Below are positions 11,403 through 21,796 of a DNA stretch of 64,000 nucleotides, one piece after another. Numbering within the stretch: the stretch's first letter is position 1; the number at the start of each line of letters is the position of its first letter. The stretch is from Ganoderma boninense (taxonomy: Eukaryota > Basidiomycota > Agaricomycetes > Polyporales > Polyporaceae), in the NCBI GenBank assembly GCA_002900995.3, contig CM035313.1, positions 3,596,001-3,660,000 of the forward strand, given 5' to 3'. Below the pieces are notes generated by a model, which made no database searches, had not been told where the DNA came from, and worked only from the letters and a program-made list of their open reading frames with translations. The position numbers were made by a program, and so were the translations under genes.

Positions 11403-12101
11403 GGGTGGAGGAGTGACTCCGCAGTTCAAGTTGTAGCTTCCATACTCGGGTACGGAACGGGGATCCCATGGCTTCGGCCACAGTATTCGCCCTCCTCGTA
11501 GTATCCAATACTATAATGGGGTTGCCGTGCCGAGAGAGGCAGATGCTGACTGCGGGCCAAAGAGTTTCAAGGTTTAACTTTTGATCGTGAAAAACGCCAG
11601 CTCACAGTGGTCCGAGCCGCGATAACGCTCGACATTGGCAGACAGGCCCACAGACAAGTGGCTTCAACTTGGGAAGGCGTGGCAGGGATGTTCTCTGCCA
11701 ATTACTCGTAGTTGTTAGTATTGACGATGGCCCATTGTACCGCCCACCAGGTCGGAATAGTTTTAGTTATCGCCGGACGGCCGTGCCTGCGAAATGGGCT
11801 CAGCACTAGCGAGACCACAAGCATATCTCGTGGACGAGCGTGCACCCCTGGGGATTGGTGTCGGTGAGGGGCAGGGATAGTTCCACCGGTGTTAACTGGC
11901 CGCTAGAAGCAATAATATCAGGGGGCACTGACTTCCTCTGCAAATGCAACTTGAATGCGCCGCACCGAGGGGGCACAAGCGCGATCACTGGGGTTCCTAG
12001 CGGTAAAGCATCAGTGTCATGAATGGGGGAAAGACAGTGGAAGTGGAAAGGAATGAGGGTAAAAGCAAGAGGGAGCATCTCGGACAGACGTGCAGAGCTA
12101 T
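11403..12101. other. Inter-block spacer
   Basis: No intact gene. It contains the M35 relic listed separately at 11824-11862, plus short unsupported open frames. Confidence 0.4.
11824..11862 (-). pseudogene. Relic of an M35 peptidase exon end
   Basis: The minus strand reads TDTNPQGCTLVHE, matching the exon-2 end of the intact M35 genes (GTDSQAGTLVHE) up to the splice point in the catalytic motif. No other recognisable M35 exon adjoins it. It is probably a remnant of a further tandem copy, but it is short and the call rests on about 13 residues. Confidence 0.5.
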
Positions 12102-12103
12102 TA

Positions 12104-12428
12104 GGGGCGGTCAGAGTTGGTGATTCTGCTCGATTCTGAGGTCGATTCTGAGATCCGCTTCTTGCGAGAATCGAGGTCGGATTTATTCGGGAATCGGGCG
12201 CTAAGGCAGAAACGACCCAGAATCGCCGTTTCTGCCTCCTCGATTCTCGGACCGCTTCTGGTGGAACGCTCGTTGCAGCGGCCTGTAGCGCCCGCGATTA
12301 ATCGGACGCAAAAGCGGGGCGGTCAAACCTGCTGCGATTCTAGGACGATTCAAGAGCTTTAATTTTGTTCAAAATCACTCGAGAAACAACTCAGAATAGG
12401 CGGGAGAATCGCTAACTCTGACCGCCCC
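12104..12428. mobile_element. 325-bp non-autonomous TIR element (MITE) flanked by TA
   Basis: The ends are inverted repeats of about 24 bp with two mismatches, beginning GGGGCGGTCAGAGTT, and each end abuts a TA dinucleotide (12102-12103 and 12429-12430). The inside is rich in degenerate GATTCT/AGAATC motifs on both strands and has no coding frame. TA flanks fit a Tc1/mariner-like mover. If the TA belongs to the element, the TAGGG terminus would instead look hAT-like, but the outer 8 bp on the two sides do not match. Confidence 0.75.
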
Positions 12429-12936
12429 TATTGCAACCTGAAGAAAAACATGCAGTCTCGGAACGGCCCGTTCAGAGGCGTTTATTGCACTGCCACCATA
12501 GCGCTCGGTTCCGACTCAGAGCTTGGAATAAGTATTCCATGTCTACGCACTCCGTAACTCTCCCGCAGAACACGAAAGGTTTCGCATCCGAATGGAGAAA
12601 TTCAGGCAAGCTATGGTACAGGTCTCATGTCAATTAGAAACCTGCAAGGTGGTCGATATCCGGGGTCCGAGTCAGTTTGAGTGTCACTGAACGGGGACGG
12701 TCACGGTACGGTCAAGACATTTCAGATTCCAGAACTTGTTGATTTTACTGATGCAGCCGCCAACTTGCGATGCATAAAAAGTTATGGTCGTGAAATTGCA
12801 GAAGCATCCTGGCAGTCGTTCGGTGTTAGCTTTCCACCCCGCCGTCCCGATGTAGCTCTTCGCTAGCCCTCAAAGCGACAACCATGGCAAGTACACCATA
12901 CATCAGTTTTTTATACAAGGGGCCCGGGGTCCTTCC

Positions 12937-14234
12937 TCAGTACTGGACTGGCCCCGCGACAACATCTTGCAACACTAGATGCATCTGCTCTGCGAGCGTC
13001 GGGACTGCACTCTCAGCAGGGTCGTTCTCAGCGAAGTACTCATGGCTATCCGCATTGAAGACCGCCCTGTCGGGGTCGCTCTTAGCCAGCGCCTTCGCCG
13101 AGGCCGGACCATACCCGTAGTCCTCGGTGCCGCCGTTGGCTGTGAAGTGGGATGCCTACAGACAGACATGCCACCGTCTATCGTAAGCGTCTGGCAGAAT
13201 CCTGCGGCGCAAGGCCTGAGTGCCAACCTGGAACCGCAGCCGGACGCACCTCGTGCACGAGCGTGCCCGCCTGGGAGTCGGCCCCGGTTTGCGGCGCACC
13301 CCAGAACGCGCCGCAGAGGTAGATGCGCCCGAAGTCGTCCGGGAGGACGAACGCGTACGCGGTGCTGCGTGTGCACGCGCTGCAGTCGTACTTGAAGTCC
13401 CCGAGGCTGTTCGCGCTGATCCTGCTGAAATGGTCGAGCACGGTGTCGTGGCGCGCGCTCGTGTAGCTGCCGAACCACGCCGTGTAGCGGGCGGTGGCGG
13501 CGGGGGCGTTGCCACGGAGGTAGGCGAGGGCGGCGTCGGCGTAGTGTTTGGCCTCAGTGATGGAGGTGTTTAATGCGGCCTGCTGCTCCTCCGAGCACCC
13601 GGTGAAGGTCGCGCGGTTGGTGATGCTCGGGCCCAGGCGAGCGACCGCGAGCTTGCCACCGGTGATGTTGGCGGTGAGCGGCTCGACGTCTGCGCGGATC
13701 TCGGAGATCTCGTTGTTGGGACCCACGGCGTGGAGGAGGTTTGACGGTTCGACGGTGTACGTGCCGTAACCCGTGCCGGTGAAATTGTACGCCGCCGAGA
13801 CTGAAGGGGGCGGGTCATAAATAATGACTTGGTTTATACTTCAAACGAGCAACACACTTACGGTCGTGGGTAAAGGAAAGAGACGTGCCAGGGTCCATGA
13901 CCGTCACCGCTGAGGGGTCGTTCGACGTCGCAGCATTCGTGGGCGAGTATTTGAATTTAGCACCGATGAAGTCCGGGCTGGCCCCATGTTCATTGGTGAT
14001 AGTGAACGTGTTGGCAGGAAGGGTGTCCAGGATGCTGCTCGGGTGGTTGAGGAGCTTCACGGTCTCGTCTCCGGCGTTCATGAGTGTGGTGACAACCTTC
14101 AAGTCCTCGACGCCATTGGCAGCGACGGGGCCTGTTATAGTGACCTTGAGAGAGGTGGTGGCCGCTGCGGGAACAGTGGAGGCGGTGGCCGCAAGAGCAA
14201 CGAGGGCAGCGCGAAGGGGGTTTGAGAATAGCAT
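12937..14234 (-). CDS. Secreted M35 metalloendopeptidase B (peptidyl-Lys/deuterolysin family)
   Basis: Paralogue of M35-A, with exons 14234-13862, 13800-13250 and 13155-12937 in phase, giving 380 residues. MLFSNPLRAALVALAATAS is a signal peptide. The propeptide runs to HDLSAAYNFT, and the mature domain begins near FTGCSEEQQ. The catalytic HE|ASHF is assembled across intron 2, with the third zinc-ligand Asp in GGTEDYGYG. Conserved NADSHEYFAEN follows. Compared with copy A the C-terminus carries about 23 extra residues before the stop at 12937. All active-site residues are present, so it is predicted active and secreted. The conserved TATA box lies about 80 bases upstream. Confidence 0.93.
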
Positions 14235-15176
14235 CACGCCAAGGACTGAAGACCGTCTCACTGGAAGGAGGAGTTCAAGTGGCTGAGGGAAGGCGAAAAC
14301 TGAGTCGACCTCTTTATACTTTGGCAGTACGCTTGCGTTGACATTCAACCAGGCTGAGGGGGGGAATGCATGCTGCTAGCCTCTCCAGGACAAGCTGCCA
14401 AGCAGAGGAATGCATCAGACCGACCCTGCATTGCAGACGTGGCACAGTGGCGTTCTGGAGGCGAATAGCTCATGACAAAGCGGACAGGACATGAAGGCCA
14501 TGGAAATGACTTCTCCCCAGATCGAGGCAGGATGCATGGACATGATCTAGAAATAGCAAAGTCCCGATGTGAATATTACGGAGAGTGGCTCGGGCCTACG
14601 ACAGCTTTCGCTACCTGGCAAAGAGCGCGTCGGGTGTGGGCCAGTCTTCGGTTCCTCCATCCTCACACCCACCGCGTCCCTCAGGACTCGGATGACACAA
14701 CCTAGTCGTCGGCAGCTGTCTTCATCGTTCTCGTAACCAGAATAGCGGAAATGCCACACAGAGAGACCGAGAGGTACGGATGCTGAGGCCGCCGGTAAAA
14801 CCGGAGGCTGAAGGGTCGTGATTGTGGTCGTAGACAACGTCGGGCATTGCGGGTCTTCTCTAAGAGTACACGAAAGCAGCAGTACCTTACGATGAAGTGC
14901 CAGTTTCAGCGCCAAGATGAAGGGGTGAATTAGAGACAGCATTGATACTGGAAGAGGAGGACGAGGAGAAGAAGATACCGTCGGAAGCAGCGAGAACGAG
15001 CGCCCGGCGATCCCTCGCTCGATTTCTCCTTGCCAGTCGACCTCAGTGCTGCCATGCACATGCCATGCCTGCCAGCGGGGATACTCCCAATCGTGGCATT
15101 TACCTCTCACCACGCGCCTCTAATACCATCAGAAAAGACATCTACATCGCGTAAATCATCCTGTTTGCCCGTACCT
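14235..15176. other. Intergenic sequence inside duplication block B
   Basis: Holds the M35-B promoter. A 188-codon minus frame (14547-15113) is open, but the matching part of block A does not keep it open, so it is not called as a gene. Confidence 0.5.
14313..14318 (-). promoter_or_regulatory. TATA box of M35-B
   Basis: TATAAA on the minus strand about 80 bases before the ATG, in the same sequence context as at M35-A (9012). Confidence 0.65.
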
Positions 15177-16538
15177 CTAATCAAGCTCGTCGTCGTCAAA
15201 AATTGCGGTCTTCGGGACTCCGTCTTCGTAGACGACCCCTCTGTACATGCCTGAACAGTTCATCGGCATCGTAACTGAAAAAACAAAGTAATTCAATGAG
15301 TTAGCGTTAGCAACACGCGGTTAAAACTGACCATTGCCAGCATTATCAAGCGCAATTACGCCGCCAACTCCCCCGTCCAGACGCAGCTCCTCGACGCAAG
15401 CCCTCGCGGCGGCAGACACGGACTCGTGCAAGTACTTCATCCGCCGCCCGATGGTCGACGCAGTCGCGAGCCGTATGAAATACTGCAAGTTGGAGACAAA
15501 CACTCAGCTCGCCGCAACGGATGAATGCAGGAGCACTTACGTCGCCGTCGCCAGTCCCGCTCACGCCCATCGCGACCGTCGCACTCTTGCCGCGCACATG
15601 CCGACACGCTCTCCACGGCCATCCCCTCACCTTCCACTCTTCAGCCCAGAACCCGGACCCCATACTCGGCGTGTCCCCGACACGCCCGACGAGCTTGTTC
15701 GTCCGGCCCCCCGTCGAGGTCACGGACGCGATGCACCCGCGGACGTCCAGCGCGACCGCGCCCACTGTACCCGTCGGGAGCTGGTCAAGCGGCACTTGCG
15801 TGTCTCCATCGGGCTTAGTGGGGTAGGGGAGAGGCTCGTCGGGGAGCCCGAGCCCGCGCCGGTGCTCGCGCCAGCGCTGCTCCGTGAAGAAATAGCTCTC
15901 GTCCACGAGCTCGATGCCGAGCGGCGCCCCAAGGCTTTCGGCGGCCGTGCCGGAGAACATGGTGTGCGGGGCGGCGTCGGGGGCGAGGTAGAGGGCACGC
16001 GCGAGCTTGGAGGGGTTGCGGGTGTGGGTGAGGAGGGTGATCCCTACTCCGCGGCGCGTGGGCGGGATCGACGGGTGAGTGGAAAGGGGGCGGGAGAGCA
16101 TGAGCGACGTTTCGAGCTCGTTCTGCGCGGGCTGAATAACGCATATATTGGAGAAATCGAGGGGTACTTGCCTTCCCGGCTACGTTGAATACTGCGCCTT
16201 TGCCCGAGTTGAATAATGGGCAATCTGCATGCCCACTGAGTTCATCTCCCTGTTCAACGAAATGTTGCATATAACACACCTTCCATCGAAGACACTGCAG
16301 CCACCGCCGCATCCATCGCCTCCCCTCCTGCCTCCAGGATCGCGTACCCTGCGAGCAGGGCGCGACTCAGCGCGGCCTTGTACTTTGCGCGCAGCTCCGG
16401 CGTCGAACGGGACTTGTCCATAGTTCCTGCACCTCCATGAATGACGAGGCGGAACTTGGGCGCCGGTTTCTTCCGCGGAAAGCTCGAACCCAAGGCCCCA
16501 TTGTCGACGAGGAGAGGAGCTTTTTCGAGGACAGACAT
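15177..16538 (-). CDS. Isoaspartyl peptidase / L-asparaginase (Ntn-hydrolase)
   Basis: Hydrolyses L-asparagine and beta-aspartyl peptides after autocleavage that exposes an N-terminal threonine. The N-terminus MSVLEKAPLL leads into the family signature VIHGGAG. DCPLFNSGKGAVFNVAG follows, then LEAGGEAMDA-type residues typical of the alpha subunit. The cleavage/nucleophile site is in PTGTVGAVALD, with substrate-binding GGRTNKLVGRVGDTP after it. The C-terminus is GVIALDNAGN and then VTMPMNCSGMYRG. Intron 16123-16171 has a GC donor. The dead copy in block A has GT at the same site. The whole gene is open and in phase as far as I can splice it. No secretion signal is seen, so it is likely cytosolic. 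Confidence 0.88.
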
Positions 16539-17498
16539 GGTAGGAGGAGGCCAAGATACGACGGCGGCCCGTGGGCACGAGCATTCTGCTTTATCGCCGG
16601 GCGGCCGCCCCACGAGTCGATGACGCGATACCCCGTCTCCCTCCTCCTTGCACCCCACGCCTTGCTACTGCTGGTCGATGTCGTCCGAGAGCGAACTGTG
16701 AGTGCATGAAGCCAGTCAACATCAGGAGGAGTCGGCAGTCAACAGCTTGCAGGGGCAGGAAGTTCTGAGGGGAGGGGATGGTAGGTGGTGGGATTATTGT
16801 TCCTTCTTGAGTGCGGCAGTAAATATATGCGCGCGACTCCAGTGTTTGTTTGTTTGGGAATCAAACCCTCCTTCCTTTCGATCGTCCAGCTCGACTCCAA
16901 CGTCGATACCTACCGTACCTCAGTACACAGCCGTAATGTATACCAGGGTAAGTACTCTGACCATGCGTGAGCGTAAACATTATCCGGGAAAGTATGAACT
17001 TAGACGAAGGATGGTAAAGTCATTCTCACGTATCTTACCACTGTTTTCTCTACCCACAGTCAGTAAAGCACTGTACATGCTTCAAGTTCAATACTTAGAT
17101 GATGAATTTTAAACTATCTCAAATTCTCCAGGTCAGTTCACTTCGCAAAACTTGGTTGTACCCCAGCCCCTCATGTGTAGATTATTTCAGGTTGCATCGC
17201 CGCAGAGGCCTAACTACTTTATAAGCGGGAAAGGGAGTTCGTGACTGGAGTCATTCCGATGATGAGTGCTGGAGACCTTCAATTGAGCTGAGAGCATCTC
17301 GTCGCCGGCCACCAGTTGGCTAGAAGGAAGCTGAGAACAACTATATTGGGCGATTGGGTTTGGAGTACGGAGCAGTCCTCTTGGATGAGAACTCCATGCA
17401 GGTCAGAAATAGTTTTAAGTAAGTACATGCATATGTACAGCATTTCCCGAATCCCCATACTTACCTTCGTAGGTCACTGCTCTTCTGATGGTCTCAAA
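16539..17498. other. Intergenic, upstream of the asparaginase and left of the transposon
   Basis: No gene supported. Open frames such as 16702-17112 are unspliced, compositionally random and carry no domain. Confidence 0.4.
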
Positions 17499-17561
17499 AG
17501 TAGTACCGCTCAGACCTGGCGGATTTTTGGAGGCGCCCGGATTTTCGTGCACTCGGATTTT
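17499..17561 (+). repeat. Left 63-bp terminal inverted repeat of the Harbinger-like element
   Basis: Begins AGTAGTACCGCTCAGACC and contains three copies of CGGATTTT spaced 18 and 14 bases apart, plausible transposase-binding repeats. It is identical to the reverse complement of 28402-28464. Confidence 0.92.
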
Positions 17562-17775
17562 TGTGGAACGGCGCTTGCAGGCGTGACGCCTGATAGGTCA
17601 CAGCTGATGTGATCAACGGAGGGGCAGAGCGGTCGCCCTCCAATTCCCTGGTTCTCGCTTCTTGAGTCTGCTGTATACCCTACTACTTTCCCTCTAATAT
17701 CATGACTCAACCTCCCGAGAAGAAAAGACGCACCCGCAACGGCTCTAAAAAAGACGAGTCCACTCCGAAGCCACC

Positions 17776-17777
17776 GA
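17776..17777. repeat. GA target-site duplication, left copy
   Basis: The GA directly before CATCAGG of the Plavaka left end. The matching copy is at 25491-25492. Joining the flanks with a single GA restores the SANT reading frame. Confidence 0.8.
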
Positions 17778-18237
17778 CATCAGGAAAACCGACTGTGGCA
17801 AATTATCACTCCATTAGCAATATATTGTCTTACTAGCTCTACTAATACTACTTTATCATCTGTAGATTGAATTGAAATAAATAGATCCAATTTGCCAGGT
17901 CCCAAAGTACAGTAGTCAGAATTGCGCACAATACAGCAAAAGTAGAGACACATGAGGACTAAATATCTTGTCCTATACCCACAGACACCGTAAAGAATAG
18001 TAGTTGGAAGGTAGAGATTTGTCACACTCCATCAATGATTAGGCATTAATAGATGTCATTAAAGTAGTCACAATTACAGCGCAGATCTAAAGTAAATATT
18101 AGGGCGTCGCTTTGGGAGGGTATAGGTTGGGTATAGGTAATAACAATGGCTAGGCTTGTCCAGGCGTCCGTGATAGGATTAATAAGGCGAAGGAAAGGGA
18201 CGAAACTGGGTATAGACCGTGAGGAATATTCTACCTA
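17778..18237. other. AT-rich left subterminal region of Plavaka
   Basis: No coding frame. The first 43 bp are the left TIR. The rest is AT-rich, unlike the GC-rich genes nearby, as is the right subterminal region 25259-25490. Confidence 0.6.
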
Positions 18238-21200
18238 CTACTGCGCCATATCCTTGGTGTTGAGGAACGTCCTAGCATTCTTCCGGACACTGGTAGCTGA
18301 AGTTCCCCTGGAAAAGGTCAATGACATATCAATTACCAGGCGAAGGCGAACATACATCAGCTTGCAGTACAGGTCATGCATCAGTCGATGATAGGCGCCA
18401 ATGTTGTCCGACTTGACCTCCGACAAGACGTCTATGTTCGACCGGTACGCATCGATAAACAGATTGCCCTTGAAGTCACCGACCTCGCTGCGCACAGTGC
18501 GATGATCCTCAATCGAGGCAAAAACCTAAAAAAGGTCAGAAGCAGATTGCAGATTCAGGATTGGTGTGCACGTACCGCCGTCGCAGCAAGTGCGAGAAGC
18601 GCCGACGGGATCTCTCTCTCGTCCGGCTTCTCTGGGTGTGACGATTCGAATCTGTCCGCAATCTTGAAACCGAAGCTACGAGGCTTGTTGAAGAACGCAT
18701 TGCGAAGAACTTGATAAAATATTGAGTGATTGTATGCTTTCTGGCCATCTACAGTGTTGTTCTAACATTATTGTCAGCGTATGGCGCCCTCGAAGACAGC
18801 CAGCGTTGGACGCACCTCATAGTTGTGTGGATAAATGTACCGTAATCCATCGTGAAGCCATCGGACTTTGTCAACATCACCATCTTCAAGATTGAAGACG
18901 GTTGGAACCAGGGGGTCAGCAGCTTTCTTAGCCTTGCCACGGAGATTGGAGACACGCTGCGCAGGCTGTGGAACGAATGTTAGCTGTGGAAGGACTGCAA
19001 CAGGCAAACTCACGATGGACGCAAGTTTAGACGCATAATCCTCATCGCTCCGGAGCTTCTTCCTGATGTCGTCGTGCTTGAGGCTCTTCGCAGCCGTGAT
19101 GAGAGCCGACCTCGCAAAGTCGCTGGATTTCTCCGGCCCGTCGGGAAATGCGTTCTTGATACAGATATTGGTGAGGAGCTCCTTGATGGCTGCGGTGCAA
19201 ACGCGCTGAATTCGGCCAGGTTGGTCAGTAAGCCGGATGCGACCTTCCTTGCGAGTGACGGCAGCAATGTTGTCCCCTGCAGAGTCGGACGCACTGTCCG
19301 GATCAAGCTCGCTGAGCTCGCTCCCTTCGCCACTGGCCTGTGAAGGTGAGATGATTGAGTAAGAGGAGGTTCAAAGAAATGTGTACTGAAATACCTCGTG
19401 GTTACGCCTGCGCTTTGGGGGGCGTTTGGAACTGGGGCCCTCATTCTTCCTCTCGTCAGCCCATGCAATGTCCTAGAACACGGATACATCATCGGGCGCA
19501 CTTGTTGAACGTTGAAAACATACCTCGTCGGGCCTCAAACGCTTCTTGCGAACACTTCCATCCACCTTCCCCGCGCCACCCACGCTCTTCGGGTCATGTC
19601 TCGCCCGCTCCTTCCCCTCCTGGTTCCGGCTCTGGCCTCGTCCACTTTCCTTCTTCTCCACCGCCGCTCGCTTCTTGGTTAGCTGCGACTGTTGCTCTGG
19701 ATGGACCCGGTCGTCATCATCCTCCTGCTCAAGAAGCCTGCGCGCTCTCTCAAGCTCACGCAGCCGACGCTCGCGCTCCTTCCGCCGCTCCTCCCGCTTC
19801 TGCTGCTCGCGCTTCTCTCGCCTTTGTTGCTCTCGTTCCTCCCGCGTCTCTTGCTCGTGCCCTTCTTGCGGCTGTTTCTCGCTGGGCTTACGAGACGTGG
19901 TGTCCTTGGCTTTGCCGCTGCCACTGGCTAACAACACGGTAAGATCGTACATGGGTTCAATATTACATCGACATACCTGTCGCAACACCGGGGGAGCTCA
20001 GGGGTTTGGCCTTCTTGAAAGGAGGAGGATTCTAGATATCCAGAGTAAGCATGAGTGGTACAAGGACGAATAGCTGAAATGCAGTGTAACGTGGCGGAAA
20101 GTAGTTGACGATGTTCATCGGATGAGAAGAGAGACTGCATAGTCATCACGAAGTACGGCGCGGGAATGCGCGAGTCATGCGAGATGGATGGAACCAACAG
20201 GAGCCTCAGCTAAGAATTGAATAGCATAGGCGACGGCATGGACTGAAAAAGTGTCCGTACGAAACCGAAACGCGGGAGAGTGCATGGAGTCAATGTACGC
20301 ACCTGCTTTGGATTGCTATCCTCACTATCGCTGCAGTCGTCCTTCCTATGCTTCCTTGGTGACGGCGAAGGAGGGGTGGCGGCAATACGCTGCGGATTGC
20401 GAGACATGGGTTGCGAGCTTGAAGAACGGCGGCCTCGGAAGTGGGTCGTCGGTGGGTCATCTGACATCAACCCTTCGATCGCGAGGGCATCTTCGGCATC
20501 ATCTTCAGCCCACCTGGCATCCTGGATGGGGAGAACACGAAGGAAGCAAAAAAGAACGGAGGGATGGTGGATGTCAGACATTTGGTGCTGGTGGGAGAGA
20601 CGGGAGAGATGGGCGCTTACCTCCGCGTTGAGCTTCTCGAGGAGCGCGCGAGGATTGTTGGCCAGTCTCGCCAGGTCGTCCTCCGGCTCTGACTCCTCCG
20701 CTTCATCCTCGTCGTCCTTGCCGGCCTCGTCAGACTCATTATCCATCTCCTCGGGTTCCTCAAAGCCTCCAAGCTCCTCTTCGTCATCGTCACGCGGCCT
20801 TCTAGGGCTGGGCCCGGTCCTCGGCGACCCAGTGTGTCGATGTTGGCTGCGACGCCGAGCATTCGAAGACGCTGCGGCCTTGATGCTCACGCTCGCGTCG
20901 TCCGCCTCGGAATCCTCATCCACCGCCTTGACTACGCGTTTGGACTTCTTTGGTGGCCCAACCTTCGTGATCTTGGGAGATGGTTCCTCTTCGTCGGACG
21001 TGTTTGGGATGGTCGCGGCGTCGTAGGTGGGTTTGGATCCGGTCACCTTGCGACCGGTACCATTTGCGGGAGCTATGAGGGGCGGTCAGCTCGGGTATGA
21101 AGGTGAGTATTCACCCAAATGGGCCACTGACGTTTCTGAATCTTAGGTCCAGATTCTATCTTCGTCTTAGGTCCGGACTCGGACTTGTTGCGCTTGGTTT

Positions 21201-21391
21201 TCTCTGTCTCCCAAGCTGGAAATGAATAGGTGAGTACCATAAGCGTTGATGCATTGAAGGCGTCACTTACCGAGGTGCGCCTTCGCTGCCGACTTACGTA
21301 TCGCTGCATACCAGGCAAAGATGACGGCATCAGTCAGTGGAGAGAAGGATTGACGTACGTCGTCGAGAGGGCGCTTCATCTCCGGCACCAT
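18238..21391 (-). CDS. DUF6532-like protein carried by the Plavaka element
   Basis: Multi-exon minus-strand gene. The start MVPEMKRPLDD at 21391 is followed by a GTACGT donor and an exon AIRKSAAKAHL. Then comes a very acidic, low-complexity region with basic patches (about 20330-21046). The conserved C-terminal half contains KNAFPDGPEKSSDFARSAL-like and KSLKHDDIRKKLRSDEDYA-like segments. It also has YIYPHNYE, NAFFNKPRSFGFKIADRF and EVGDFKGNLFIDAYR. This pattern resembles the DUF6532 domain common near agaricomycete transposons. Its biochemical role is unknown. Exon borders in the acidic region are approximate. It is transcribed divergently from the transposase, with about 400 bp between the starts. 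Confidence 0.7.
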
Positions 21392-21796
21392 CGCTATCAG
21401 CCGTAGCCTTCGAAGACGTCTCCTTGACCATCGAAATGGATGAAACGAAAGGTTACCGAGGTGGGGTGAGGAATAAGTGGAATGAGCGGATGGAGAAGGA
21501 GCGCAGTTAAGGAGGGGAAGGGTAGTTGTCTAGTGGGTTTACGAAAGGAGTGTGTGGGGAGGAGTGGAACAAAATGCGTGTCGTGGTGAGTGTCGAATGA
21601 TATTGGGGCAAATGAGAGCAAACTGACGCCTTGAATATAGTGTCCGCCGAAAGCCTCGCGGAGCTTGGGGCCTTGTGGCCAAACAACCGCCGCCACCGCT
21701 TATCCTTTGCTTGTACACAGTTCCTCTGTTGTTTTTACTACTTATCACGGTGCCGCCTCAGCTTATAACATTTTCTCTTATCTCTACAACTCATCG

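Larger units (their letters stand above)
12937..16538 (-). repeat. Segmental duplication block B (M35 + intact asparaginase)
   Basis: Intact counterpart of block A (7719-11402): same order, orientation and spacing of an M35 peptidase downstream of an asparaginase. The copies lie head-to-tail about 1.5 kb apart, separated by a MITE and an M35 scrap. Confidence 0.8.

Noticed and set aside
14547..15113. 188-codon minus-strand frame between M35-B and the asparaginase
   Set aside because: The homologous interval in block A does not keep this frame, so it is likely non-coding.
21071..21090. GGGGCGGTCAG string resembling the terminus of the 12.1-kb MITE
   Set aside because: Only about a dozen bases match, with no second end or target duplication nearby; it lies in the upstream exons of the DUF6532-like gene.
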